Program-made: the position numbers and the translations under genes
Notes under the pieces: generated by a model
Database searches by the model: none
Told to the model about the DNA's origin: nothing
What the model saw: the letters and a program-made list of their open reading frames with translations, nothing else
Source: Ignavibacteria bacterium
GTDB taxonomy: Bacteria > Bacteroidota > Ignavibacteria > Ignavibacteriales > Melioribacteraceae
Assembly (NCBI GenBank): GCA_027347545.1
Contig: DAIEQT010000225.1
Location: 1-12,843 of the forward strand
Length of the DNA: 12,843 nucleotides
Reading direction: 5' to 3'
Shown: in pieces, positions 1-6,628 of the stretch
Layout of the letters: each line of letters starts with the position of its first letter
How positions within the stretch are numbered: the first letter of the stretch is position 1

Positions 1-177
1 TTGCGGAAATTCTTGCATTGTTGCGGCTACAGCGGCATTCAGGCTGTTCATTTTCTTAAAATACTCGCGTGCTTCTTCATTGCTGCCCAGTGAAGTAAAC
101 AGAAGCGCTTCTTTACCTTTCTCTAATTCGTTATCGAAATAGAGAACTATCAGTTTTATCAAATCTTCGTTGTTCAT
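1..177 (-). CDS. Possible anti-sigma factor, N-terminal part (runs off left edge)
   Basis: This open frame starts with ATG at 177 and stays open for 59 codons to the window edge, so the C-terminal part is missing. It begins MNNEDLIKLIVLYFDNELEK, which resembles the short helical start of many anti-sigma factors in this phylum (a leading 'LIxLYxDNEL' stretch). No HxxxCxxC zinc motif is visible in the part present. It follows the TPR gene by 10 bases and has a strong ribosome binding site (AGAGAGG, 7 bases before ATG), so it is very likely translated as the third gene of the operon led by the ECF sigma factor. The anti-sigma role is inferred mostly from this position; a short unknown protein is the alternative. 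The reading frame is more certain than the function. Confidence 0.55.
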   Translation of the reverse strand, partial: MNNEDLIKLIVLYFDNELEKGKEALLFTSLGSNEEAREYFKKMNSLNAAVAATMQEFPQ

Positions 178-187
178 ATTAACCTCT

Positions 188-1444
188 CTACTTTTCCAAT
201 TCCTTACTGCGTTTAGAAGCGTATTTGTATTCACTTTCCATACTGGGAATATTTTTCATCAGCGCTACACTTTTCTTATAAAGCTTCAGCGCCAAACTGC
301 TTTTCTTTTGTTCATCATAAACTCTAGCCAGATTAAAATTGGCAAATACATTTTCCGGCTCCAGTGCCAAAACTTTCTCGCACGCTTCTCTTGCTTCATC
401 AAACTTTCTTTGCTTTAGGTTGATAAAGCCAATCTGGTTGATAATAAAAGTCATCTGCATCACGCCAAAGTTTTGCAATGCGGCTTCAAAAGAACTCTTA
501 GCCGCATCAAGAGAATCTAATTTTAAGTAAGCCATTCCAAGATTTTGAAACACCGTTGGATTATCTTCATCAAGCTTAGCTGCACGGCTGTATGCAGCAA
601 CTGCCGAATCCATTTTATCTTCCATGTAATAACAATAACCCAGATGGGAATAGTAATTCGCAACTGTTGAATCCAGCTTTACAGCTTTCTCGTAACTTGG
701 AATTGCCGTGAGAAAATATTTCATCTTCTCTAAGCACAATCCAATTTTGAAATGTGCTTCCGGATCAGAGATTTTGTTGTATGAAGACGCTTCGTATTCC
801 GTTAACGCTCTTTTATATTGCTTCCTGGTGAAATAGTAATTGCCAAGCAGATCACGAGCCGGAGTAAACCGTGGATTGTTTATCAAGCAATGTATCAAAT
901 GATTGGGAACCGTTTCGGTATCCGGTTTGGCTGTGTTCATATTATAAACTGAAAGCGCTAGATAATAATGGCTGAGGAAGTCGGTGTAATTAAGCTCGAG
1001 CAACTTTTCAAAAGTTGATTGTGAAAGATCATACTTTTTTGTAGCCAGATAAATTGAACCGAGATCGGAAAGCGCGGCTATGTTTGTTGAATCGGTTTTA
1101 ATAATCTCGTTTAGATTTTCAATAGCATCGCTGGTATTGCCGCTAAGATTAAGCGCCCGCGCAAAGCTAATACGGAATCCGTTGTGCACCGGATTTAACT
1201 GCACCGCTTTTTTATAAGCTAGAATTGCCTGGAGTATTTCCTTGTTGGAATTGTAGCTTTGAGCGAGATAGAACCAATCTTCGGCGGTTCGTTTGCTCGT
1301 GTCAATTTTAGATATGAAAGTGATTGCTTCTTTGAAGTTGCCTTCGTTATAAAACTTTTTGTAAGAATCGGAAAGATTTGCTTGCCCAAATGAAACCGCG
1401 TTCAAACACATTACAGCCAACAAGATGATAACACTATTTTTCAT
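188..1444 (-). CDS. Secreted tetratricopeptide (TPR) repeat protein
   Basis: The 418-residue product starts with a typical signal peptide (basic MKN, then a hydrophobic stretch to about residue 18, likely cut near SFGQ-A at 21/22), so it should act in the periplasm or at the outer membrane. The rest is a run of helical TPR units from about residue 25 to 395, with recurrent A..Y..A..L.P spacing, for example around 54-85, 124-152, 228-259, 262-292, 296-324 and 333-362. TPR solenoids bind other proteins; no catalytic domain is visible. The ATG start overlaps the sigma factor stop by four bases (ATGA, 1441-1444), so the two are translationally coupled. Placed between an ECF sigma factor and a possible anti-sigma factor, it may be a sensing or scaffold component of that switch, but this is inference from context only. 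Confidence 0.85.
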   Translation of the reverse strand: MKNSVIILLAVMCLNAVSFGQANLSDSYKKFYNEGNFKEAITFISKIDTSKRTAEDWFYLAQSYNSNKEILQAILAYKKAVQLNPVHNGFRISFARALNLSGNTSDAIENLNEIIKTDSTNIAALSDLGSIYLATKKYDLSQSTFEKLLELNYTDFLSHYYLALSVYNMNTAKPDTETVPNHLIHCLINNPRFTPARDLLGNYYFTRKQYKRALTEYEASSYNKISDPEAHFKIGLCLEKMKYFLTAIPSYEKAVKLDSTVANYYSHLGYCYYMEDKMDSAVAAYSRAAKLDEDNPTVFQNLGMAYLKLDSLDAAKSSFEAALQNFGVMQMTFIINQIGFINLKQRKFDEAREACEKVLALEPENVFANFNLARVYDEQKKSSLALKLYKKSVALMKNIPSMESEYKYASKRSKELEK

Positions 1445-1965
1445 ACCAGCACTTTAGAAATTTGTTTAATTAGTTTTTGTCTTGTTTTGTGAAGCCGGCT
1501 TTTAACAAGCTCTTCATCAATTTTTATCATTGCGGAAATTTCTTTGTAGCTGAAACCGCCGTACTCTTTAAGAAGAAATACTTCTTTCTGTTCAACAGGA
1601 AGTTTATTCAGTTCCGTCATCACAATTTCTTTTAGCTCAACGTCTTCATATTCTTCAGCAAGTTTGTAGTTGGAATCAAGTTCAAGTTCGTCGGTATCGG
1701 CAACGCCATATTGATCAACATGAATCCTCTTATTTCTAAAGAGCGTATAAATTTGGTTCCGCACTGTTGTAAAAAGCCAAACCTCAATTCTTTCCGCGTT
1801 TCTAATTTTTTCCAAGTTCTCATAAAGTTTCATAAAAGTGTTTTGGATAATGTCTTCGCATGCCGGCTGATCCCACAGCATTTTGAACGCGTAGTTATAG
1901 AGTTTTTTCTTGTGCTGGTTATAAACCAGCGTAAACTCAATTATCTTTTGCGAAGAATTCTGCAC
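1441..1965 (-). CDS. RNA polymerase sigma factor, ECF (sigma-70) family
   Basis: The 174-residue protein has the two-domain layout of ECF sigma factors. Sigma region 2 lies at about residues 14-80, with a DIIQNTFMKLYENL helix at 38-51 and the WLFTTVRNQIYTLFRN stretch at 63-78. Sigma region 4 lies at about 113-165, with LPVEQKEVFLLKEYGGFSYKEIS followed by a helix-turn-helix ending in VKSRLHKTRQKL. An acidic linker (about 90-110) joins them. It directs RNA polymerase to a small set of promoters. The start is GTG at 1965, chosen because AGGAAG sits just upstream; no ATG start lies closer to region 2. It overlaps the TPR gene by ATGA and heads a three-gene operon. An ECF-like promoter in the upstream gap suggests that it activates its own transcription. 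The target regulon cannot be told from sequence. Confidence 0.93.
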   Translation of the reverse strand: MQNSSQKIIEFTLVYNQHKKKLYNYAFKMLWDQPACEDIIQNTFMKLYENLEKIRNAERIEVWLFTTVRNQIYTLFRNKRIHVDQYGVADTDELELDSNYKLAEEYEDVELKEIVMTELNKLPVEQKEVFLLKEYGGFSYKEISAMIKIDEELVKSRLHKTRQKLIKQISKVLV

Positions 1966-1998
1966 TTTCTTCCTAGTAAGAAATGGCTTTCATACAAA

Positions 1999-2025
1999 TA
2001 GATGGTTAAGCGGCAAAAATGTTGC
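1999..2025 (-). promoter_or_regulatory. Candidate ECF-type promoter of the sigma factor operon
   Basis: On the minus strand GCAAC (2021-2025) is followed after exactly 16 bases by CATCTA (1999-2004). This matches the general ECF promoter layout (AAC-containing -35, 16-17 base spacer, C/GTC-type -10) and would start RNA about 25-30 bases before the GTG of the sigma gene. The -35 lies inside a short inverted repeat, CGGCAA-N5-TTGCCG (2011-2027). Autoregulation is a common property of ECF operons. The site is predicted by eye only. Confidence 0.5.
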
Positions 2026-2049
2026 CGTACGGAATGCAAAATTTCGGTT

Positions 2050-2619
2050 TTATTTTAGAGATGCAAGTACAGAATTTTGCGCCTTAAAGATTTCTGCGGG
2101 ATTTGCGGATTTTAGCGCGAACGCGGTTACTTCGTAATATTTGGAATCGTTCTTGAATATCACAGTTCTAACCGGTTCATCTTTTTCATTCAAATACTGA
2201 TACGCGTTGAAAACCGAATAGTTGCTACTGAATATTTCCTCATTCGTAAAGCCTGTGAAATTCTTGCCAAGTTTAGCTTTAAGCAGAATTTTATTCAGCT
2301 CAACAACTTTTCCAAGTTCATCAGATGCAAAATTCTCTGTGGTTTCATCATCAAGTGAAATGGCTACAAATTTTATCGTGGCAGAGTAATCTTCCTTAAC
2401 AAGCCAGATGTCCGTCGTTTTGAATTCGTTGTCTTCAGCAACAAACCAGCCTTGCGGAATTTGGATTTGCAACCGTGTAAAATTTGATTTTGCAGTTTTG
2501 GTAGTGAGTGGATAATCGAAATCGTAAATAGAAGAAAGGCTGCCGGAACACGCGTAAAAAGTGGAGATAAGTATTATTGCAAGAAAAATGTTTTTAGAGT
2601 TAATATAGAATTTCCTCAT
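2050..2619 (-). CDS. Small predicted lipoprotein of unknown function
   Basis: The 189-residue product begins with MRKFYINSKN, a hydrophobic segment at about 11-23 and a Cys at position 24 in the context TFYAC-SGS. This fits a type II (lipoprotein) signal with a slightly unusual lipobox (Phe-Tyr-Ala before Cys). The mature part, about 165 residues, is a mixed alpha/beta domain with PQGWFVAEDNEF near residue 55 and a YEVTAFAL strand near the end. That pattern recalls PsbP/DUF1795-like or other small stress-associated lipoproteins that handle 'GW...' strands, but I do not recognise the family. It lies 51 bases downstream of the peroxiredoxin gene on the same strand, with a GC hairpin between them. 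No clear ribosome binding site precedes the ATG. Confidence 0.75.
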   Translation of the reverse strand: MRKFYINSKNIFLAIILISTFYACSGSLSSIYDFDYPLTTKTAKSNFTRLQIQIPQGWFVAEDNEFKTTDIWLVKEDYSATIKFVAISLDDETTENFASDELGKVVELNKILLKAKLGKNFTGFTNEEIFSSNYSVFNAYQYLNEKDEPVRTVIFKNDSKYYEVTAFALKSANPAEIFKAQNSVLASLK

Positions 2620-2637
2620 TTGATTTTGAGATTCTTC

Positions 2638-2656
2638 GCCCCGCTCTTGGCGGGGC
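2638..2656. repeat. GC-rich hairpin between peroxiredoxin and lipoprotein genes
   Basis: A perfect 7-bp stem, GCCCCGC/GCGGGGC, closes a 5-base loop (2645-2649). On the minus strand it follows the peroxiredoxin stop by 14 bases and precedes the lipoprotein ATG by 18. No T-run follows on either strand, so it is not a canonical intrinsic terminator. It could attenuate read-through, stabilise the upstream mRNA or be a remnant of a palindromic repeat; its CCCCGCC start on the minus strand is shared with the GC-rich insert at 7589-7646. Confidence 0.5.
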
Positions 2657-2670
2657 TCAGAATTTTATAC

Positions 2671-3234
2671 TTAGATTTTGCCTACAAGGTCTTCACCCGG
2701 CGTTAATGTATCTGCGCCTGGCTCCCAGCTTGCCGGACAAACTTCATTCGGATGCTCGCTAACATATTTTGCTGCTTTAACTCTGCGCAAAATTTCTTTA
2801 GAGCTTCTTCCAATGCTGTTATCATGAATATCAATCGTCTTCAAAACACCATCCGGATTGATGATGAATGTTCCGCGAAGAGAAAGGCCATCTGCGTCTA
2901 TATAAGTTCCAAAAGTCTTACAGATGTTCGCGGTTGGATCAGCACCCATTGGGTATTTAATTTTCTTAATTGCCTTGGATGATTCATGCCAAGCTAAGTG
3001 TGTGTACTTTGTATCTGTGCTAAAGCTTAATAACTCGGCGCCAACTTTCTGAAATTCCGGATAAAAGTTTGCCGCTTCTTCCAATTCTGTTGGGCAAACA
3101 AAAGTAAAATCTGCCGGGTAGAATAAAAGTACAAGCCATTTTCCTTTGAACTCATCAAAACTCATTGTTTTGAATTGGTTATCGTGATAAGCATCGAACG
3201 ACATGTTGGGCACTTGTTCGCCTATTTTGAGCAT
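2671..3234 (-). CDS. ahpC: Peroxiredoxin, typical 2-Cys AhpC type
   Basis: The 187-residue protein has the usual length and sequence of bacterial AhpC. The peroxidatic Cys47 sits in FYPADFTFVCPTELEE and the resolving Cys166 in the C-terminal EVCPAS motif, at the same positions as in E. coli AhpC. The conserved STDTKYTHLAWH segment and the C-terminal DLVGKI end are also present. It reduces hydrogen peroxide, organic peroxides and peroxynitrite in the cytoplasm, using a dithiol reductant. No AhpF or thioredoxin reductase gene is next to it, so the electron donor is unknown. The ATG at 3234 follows AGGAG at a good distance. There is an 81-base gap upstream; I see no OxyR site or confident promoter in it. 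The lipoprotein gene downstream may be cotranscribed. Confidence 0.96.
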   Translation of the reverse strand: MLKIGEQVPNMSFDAYHDNQFKTMSFDEFKGKWLVLLFYPADFTFVCPTELEEAANFYPEFQKVGAELLSFSTDTKYTHLAWHESSKAIKKIKYPMGADPTANICKTFGTYIDADGLSLRGTFIINPDGVLKTIDIHDNSIGRSSKEILRRVKAAKYVSEHPNEVCPASWEPGADTLTPGEDLVGKI

Positions 3235-3315
3235 ATATTTTCTCCTGTGATTAGTTTAATTGATGTGAAATTTGATGCGGTAAAATAAGAAAAGATTTCA
3301 AGTTTATGTAGCCGT

Positions 3316-3798
3316 TTAAGGACGCTCCCGTCCTATGAACCTTTCCCTTCCTAATAGAAACTGAACTGCTCTTACAACATTTTTCTCTATTGCAGCTTCA
3401 CTTTTTAGATTAGAAATGTATCTAACAATTTCGTTTTGCCGGGAAGGACTTAAACTGTTGAACACTTTTTTGGCTTTTACATTTTGTGATAAAGCAGTTT
3501 CAAGTTTTGGATTCATTAAAACCGTTTTCTCAGAAGGATCAAACTCAATCTTAACAGTTATCGTATCCCCAACTTTTTTGTTAGCTGCTTTCAGCATTGG
3601 TCCATTTATATAAAGCCGCCAGTCTCCGCTATATTTTACAAGCGTCTGAGTGAAATCGTGTCCATCTATAGTTACCTTAACACGAATTGGACCCTTCGTT
3701 TTATTAGCTTGTTTTTGAATACCCGACAAAACACTTGCCGGTAAGAATACAAATGGGTTTATGCCAATAATATCAATCTTAGCTTTGAATGTATTCAC
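3316..3798 (-). CDS. DUF1905 / YdeI-OmdA family protein
   Basis: The 160-residue protein has an N-terminal beta-rich DUF1905 domain (about residues 1-88; FVFLPASVL near 17-24 and the VKVTIDGHDF strand near 40-49). A short helical region related to the YdeI/OmdA bacteriocin-resistance domain follows (about 98-155: LETALSQN, FNSLSPSRQNEIVRYI). Proteins with this pairing are common in Bacteroidota, but their biochemical role is not established. The start codon is GTG at 3798: an in-frame TAA lies 18-20 bases upstream of it and no ATG occurs in between. No Shine-Dalgarno site is visible. The last codons and the stop fall next to a 6-bp hairpin (3319-3334). A -7-like element lies in the short gap to the next gene upstream, so it may be transcribed alone. 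Confidence 0.85.
   Translation of the reverse strand: MNTFKAKIDIIGINPFVFLPASVLSGIQKQANKTKGPIRVKVTIDGHDFTQTLVKYSGDWRLYINGPMLKAANKKVGDTITVKIEFDPSEKTVLMNPKLETALSQNVKAKKVFNSLSPSRQNEIVRYISNLKSEAAIEKNVVRAVQFLLGRERFIGRERP
3319..3334. repeat. Short hairpin at the 3' end of the DUF1905 gene
   Basis: AGGACG and CGTCCT form a perfect 6-bp stem around a 4-base loop. On the minus strand it covers the last codons before the TAA. No T-run follows. It could protect the 3' end of the mRNA or be chance; similar GGACGGGAGCGTCC palindromes are familiar to me as dispersed repeats in other genomes. Confidence 0.35.
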
Positions 3799-3843
3799 AA
3801 TACGCTTTTGTTTTTGTTAAATGAAGCAACATTGAAAGTTTTA

Positions 3844-3851
3844 CAAAACTA
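3844..3851 (-). promoter_or_regulatory. Candidate -7 element before the DUF1905 gene
   Basis: The minus strand reads TAGTTTTG, matching the Bacteroidota TAnnTTTG -7 consensus. TTTA lies 19 bases upstream in the place of the -33 TTTG. RNA would begin about 40 bases before the GTG. The promoter would sit over the 3' end of the PorV/PorQ-like gene. Weak on its own. Confidence 0.3.
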
Positions 3852-3855
3852 AGAG

Positions 3856-4887
3856 TTATAATCCCTCTCGTAAAAACTTTGGCTCTTCAAGAGTTAGCAT
3901 AATTGATATGCGGTGTGTATCGGGCAATCTTTCTGTTTCAGATTGGCTGAAGCGCGCATACGAATAATCCACTTGGAGTTTTGGTAAGAACAACCCGGCG
4001 CCAACGGTAAACTGTTTTACATCGCTGTATCCGGCTCGTACTGCAAAAAGATTTTTGAACTTGTATTCGAGTCCGGCGTGAGCATCAATGCTAACCGGAC
4101 CAACATTAAACATGGAAGCGGTTTTACGGTTTTCAAATCTCAAATCTAAATCGAGTGCGGGAAGAATGGTTCCGCCTAAAGCTGAGATTGCATAAGCTGC
4201 ACCAACTTTTGCAGCTGGAGTAATCAATTCGTTTCGTCCGGTACTCCAAGCTTCCAAAGTTGTTGTTATATCTTGCACAGTTGCACCAAGATGCAAATTT
4301 TCCATCGGCATGTAATAAGCGCCAATATCAAAGCCAATTCCAAACGCGCTGGCTTCGGCAATATCGCGCTTAATAATTTTTACATTTGCGCCCCAGTAGA
4401 AATTTTCCGAGTGGCGCTTCGCAAAAGTTAGATAGAACGCCCAATCCGTGTTATTAAACTCCGTAATCTTTGAATAGTCAAGCCGGTCTGTATGAATATC
4501 TAAAATACCGTCACCGTTTGCATCGTAAAGCGCATTGCGTGTATCTGGAATTCCATCTACGCTAAGACGGATTATGCTCAAGCCAAAACTCATATCGTTT
4601 CCGTAAGGAATTGCCACGGCACCGTAATTATAGTTTACCAGGTTTCCAAAATGCTCTTCGTGCATCAAAGAAATTTGAGGGTAATTCATTCTGGCTAAGC
4701 CGGCTGGATTCCAATAACCGGCAGTAACATCGTTAACAATAGCAACGTGAGCGCCGCCCATTGCGGATGCTCGTCCGCCTGCACCGATTGATAAAAACTC
4801 GCCCCCATATTTGCCGATTACTGTTTGGGAATAACTTGTGGTAAGCAACAAGCCAAGAAAGAACATTGCAAACAATGATTTTTTCAT
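3856..4887 (-). CDS. PorV/PorQ-family outer membrane protein
   Basis: From ATG at 4887 the product has 343 residues and a clear signal peptide (MKKSLFAMFFLGLLLTTSYS-Q). The mature start (IGKYGGEFLSIGAGGRASAM, then a GYWNPAGLA motif) is characteristic of the PorV/PorQ family, FadL-like 14-stranded beta-barrels of the outer membrane. In Bacteroidota PorV works in type IX secretion and shuttles substrates to the attachment complex; many paralogues exist whose roles are unknown. A loop with DANGDGILD resembles a calcium-binding DxNxDG motif. The frame extends upstream to a TTG at 4953, but ATG 4887 is preferred: AAAGGA lies before it, the signal peptide begins there, and the predicted promoter would leave almost no leader before the TTG. 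No por genes of the secretion machine are nearby. Confidence 0.88.
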   Translation of the reverse strand: MKKSLFAMFFLGLLLTTSYSQTVIGKYGGEFLSIGAGGRASAMGGAHVAIVNDVTAGYWNPAGLARMNYPQISLMHEEHFGNLVNYNYGAVAIPYGNDMSFGLSIIRLSVDGIPDTRNALYDANGDGILDIHTDRLDYSKITEFNNTDWAFYLTFAKRHSENFYWGANVKIIKRDIAEASAFGIGFDIGAYYMPMENLHLGATVQDITTTLEAWSTGRNELITPAAKVGAAYAISALGGTILPALDLDLRFENRKTASMFNVGPVSIDAHAGLEYKFKNLFAVRAGYSDVKQFTVGAGLFLPKLQVDYSYARFSQSETERLPDTHRISIMLTLEEPKFLREGL

Positions 4888-4969
4888 TTCCGATTTTCCT
4901 TTACTGATTAAGACCGTAGAAAAGTCTATGTTCTTTCTCCTTGTTGGGTGCAATTATAAATCTTCTTTT

Positions 4970-4977
4970 CAAAGATA
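4970..4977 (-). promoter_or_regulatory. Candidate -7 element before the PorV/PorQ-like gene
   Basis: TATCTTTG on the minus strand exactly matches the Bacteroidota TAnnTTTG element. Transcription would begin near 4963, giving a leader of about 75 bases before ATG 4887. No clear TTTG -33 is present at the ideal distance. Confidence 0.4.
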
Positions 4978-4995
4978 GCAATGGAATAAATTTCT

Positions 4996-5018
4996 CCGCC
5001 CAAATTGTACTTGAGCGG
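4996..5018 (-). terminator. Probable terminator hairpin after gpmA
   Basis: On the minus strand CCGCTCAA and TTGGGCGG pair over 8 bp (one G-U) around a 7-base loop, 9 bases after the gpmA stop. The stem is followed by AGAAATTTATT, AT-rich but without a strict U-run, so termination may be partial. It separates gpmA from the PorV-like gene, which has its own promoter candidate just beyond. Confidence 0.45.
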
Positions 5019-5027
5019 AATTAAATA

Positions 5028-5774
5028 TTATTTCTTTTCAGTCTGTTTTGCTACAGCGTTAATTGCAGCGTTAATTGCTTCTTGATCGCCAAGATAATAA
5101 TGTTTAATCGGTTTCAAATCGGCATCAAGTTCATAAACAAGCGGTACGCCAGTTGGTATATTTAGCTCCGTAATATCAGCTTCGGAAATGTTATCGAGAT
5201 ATTTAACCAACGCGCGCAAGCTGTTTCCGTGCGCTGCAATTACAACACGTTTTCCACTCTTAATTGTAGGAGCGATTGTATCGAACCAATATGGCAGAAA
5301 TCTATCAACTGTAAGCTTCAAGCTTTCGGTTAACGGAATATCTTTCTTGTCCATATCGGCATAACGGCGATCTTTACCCGGATAGCGATCATCGGTTTCT
5401 TCCAATACTGGCGGCGGAACGTCGTAGCTTCTTCTCCAAATTTTTACTTTTTCGTTTCCATATTTTTCAGCGGTTTCAGCTTTGTTCAACCCTTGAAGTG
5501 CGCCGTAATGTCTTTCGTTTAGTCTCCAAGATTTAACAACCGGAATCCACATCAAGTCCAAGCCTTCTAACGCAAAATTCAAAGTCTTGATTGCTCTCTT
5601 CAAAACGGAAGTATATGCAATATCAAACTGATAACCTTCTTGTTTGAGCACAACACCGGCTTGCTTTGCTTCTTCAATTCCTTTTTCGGATAAATCAACG
5701 TCGGTCCAGCCGGTAAACAGATTTAGCTTATTCCACTCGCTTTCGCCATGGCGCAATAAAACCACTTTGTACAT
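5028..5774 (-). CDS. gpmA: 2,3-bisphosphoglycerate-dependent phosphoglycerate mutase
   Basis: The enzyme interconverts 3-phosphoglycerate and 2-phosphoglycerate in glycolysis and gluconeogenesis in the cytoplasm. From ATG 5774 it has 248 residues, the normal length of dPGM. The phosphorylated His9 lies in [10 protein letters not shown], the second active-site His182 in [10 protein letters not shown], Arg60 in VLKRAIKT, and Glu87 in [14 protein letters not shown]; the [13 protein letters not shown] segment is also typical. The frame continues upstream for 38 more codons, but these do not resemble the family. ATG 5774 has GAGGAAAAC immediately before it and starts at the family's first strand, so the shorter start is preferred. 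It is transcribed away from the TPM gene, with a TAnnTTTG promoter candidate in the shared gap, and is followed by a terminator-like hairpin, so it appears to be a single-gene unit. Confidence 0.97.
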   Translation of the reverse strand: MYKVVLLRHGESEWNKLNLFTGWTDVDLSEKGIEEAKQAGVVLKQEGYQFDIAYTSVLKRAIKTLNFALEGLDLMWIPVVKSWRLNERHYGALQGLNKAETAEKYGNEKVKIWRRSYDVPPPVLEETDDRYPGKDRRYADMDKKDIPLTESLKLTVDRFLPYWFDTIAPTIKSGKRVVIAAHGNSLRALVKYLDNISEADITELNIPTGVPLVYELDADLKPIKHYYLGDQEAINAAINAVAKQTEKK

Positions 5775-5805
5775 GTTTTCCTCATTAATGTTAAAAATGC
5801 ATGCG

Positions 5806-5813
5806 CAAATATA
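5806..5813 (-). promoter_or_regulatory. Candidate -7 element of the gpmA promoter
   Basis: TATATTTG on the minus strand matches TAnnTTTG exactly. A TTTAT stretch about 19-20 bases upstream is a poor -33. RNA would begin near 5800, about 25 bases before ATG 5774. Confidence 0.4.
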
Positions 5814-5852
5814 ATTGTTTGGAACGAGAATCATAAAGAGGCGGTTAGATAG

Positions 5853-5883
5853 TTTCTTTTGATTACCACATGATTTATCTTTG
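5853..5883 (+). promoter_or_regulatory. Candidate promoter of the TPM/DUF4926 genes
   Basis: TTTC (5853-5856), a 19-base spacer and TATCTTTG (5876-5883) fit the Bacteroidota TTTG-N19-TAnnTTTG promoter with one mismatch in the -33. RNA would start near 5890, leaving a short leader of about 12 bases before ATG 5902, which agrees with the weak ribosome binding site there. Confidence 0.45.
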
Positions 5884-5901
5884 TACAAAAGCTGGTGAAA
5901 A

Positions 5902-6360
5902 ATGGAACGACTTATTTATCAATTCTTTAGCGATGACGACTTTTTAAGAATCTCCAATCAGATTAAGAAAGCCGAGAAAACAACATCCGGCGAGATTAGA
6001 ATTTCTATGAAGGAAAAACGCCAGTTTGCAGACAGAAGCAAATCCATACGCCAGCTTGCCGAAAAGGAGTTTTACAAACTGAACATGCACGCAACCAGAG
6101 ACAAGACCGGAATTCTACTTTACCTTCTACTGCACGAGCGTCAGTTTTACATTCTTGCCGATCAAGGCATAAACGAAAAGGTAACTCAAGAGACATGGGA
6201 TTCTGTCCGCAACGAAATTCAAGCTAAATTTCATGAAGGTAATTTTTGCGATGGAATGATTGCCGGAATTGAGAAGGTAGGAAAAATCCTAACCGAGCAT
6301 TTTCCGGTTAAAGCCGATGATACAAATGAGCTTTCGAATAAGATTGTGATGGAAAGATGA
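5902..6360 (+). CDS. TPM-domain protein without a signal peptide
   Basis: The 152-residue protein matches the TPM (TLP18.3/Psb32/MOLO-1) fold: [10 protein letters not shown] near 29-38, an amphipathic helix with [25 protein letters not shown] at about 53-77, then REFYILAD-like residues 80-87 and GINEKV at 89-94, and a C-terminal helix with [16 protein letters not shown] near 112-127. TPM domains have been linked to phosphatase activity and to repair or turnover of membrane complexes. Most are secreted or membrane-anchored, whereas this one lacks a signal peptide and any transmembrane segment and so should be cytoplasmic. It overlaps the next gene by ATGA. In related bacteria stand-alone TPM genes often occur near LemA genes; none is seen here. 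The specific function is unknown. Confidence 0.82.
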   Translation: MERLIYQFFSDDDFLRISNQIKKAEKTTSGEIRISMKEKRQFADRSKSIRQLAEKEFYKLNMHATRDKTGILLYLLLHERQFYILADQGINEKVTQETWDSVRNEIQAKFHEGNFCDGMIAGIEKVGKILTEHFPVKADDTNELSNKIVMER

Positions 6361-6584
6361 AAGAAAATGAAATTGTAGTGCTTGCAATAGATTTACCGGA
6401 AAGTGGGCTCAGGAGCGGAGATATTGGAACTATTGTTATGTGCCATAAAAATAATACAGCTTATGAAGTAGAATTTGTAAAATTTAACGGAGAAACAATT
6501 TCCGTTGAAACCCTCAACAGCTCGCAAATTAGACCTGTTGGAAATGATGAAATCCCACACGTACGCTTAATTAAAGTCGCATAA
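6357..6584 (+). CDS. DUF4926 family small protein
   Basis: The 75-residue protein has the pattern of the DUF4926 family: 'VVLAIDLPESGLRSGDIGT' at 7-25, then AYEVEFVKFNGETISVETL at 35-53, and a short tail. The DLPE-GL-x-GD-x-GT core predicts a small SH3-like beta barrel. Members are frequent near toxin-antitoxin or DUF6883 genes but also stand alone, and the function is not established. The ATG overlaps the TGA of the TPM gene (ATGA, 6357-6360), indicating coupled translation. The tail beyond the core (about residues 60-75, NDEIPHVRLIKVA) is not part of the pattern I know. No partner toxin is seen next to it. Confidence 0.8.
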   Translation: MKENEIVVLAIDLPESGLRSGDIGTIVMCHKNNTAYEVEFVKFNGETISVETLNSSQIRPVGNDEIPHVRLIKVA

Positions 6585-6628
6585 CCATTTCCGGGAATTT
6601 TCTTCTCACTTCTGTTGTTTTATAAACT

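Noticed and set aside
2011..2027. CGGCAA/TTGCCG hairpin as terminator of the lipoprotein gene
   Set aside because: The stem is only 6 bp and no T-run follows on the minus strand; it overlaps a better ECF promoter candidate.
4888..4953. Longer PorV-like protein from TTG 4953
   Set aside because: The signal peptide starts at ATG 4887, which has its own ribosome binding site, and the predicted RNA start lies only about 10 bases before the TTG.
5775..5888. N-terminal extension of gpmA from a start at 5888
   Set aside because: The extra 38 codons do not resemble the family, cross the predicted promoter, and ATG 5774 has a good ribosome binding site.
6357..6584. DUF4926 gene as half of a toxin-antitoxin pair
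   Set aside because: No toxin-like partner is adjacent; the overlapping gene is a TPM-domain protein.
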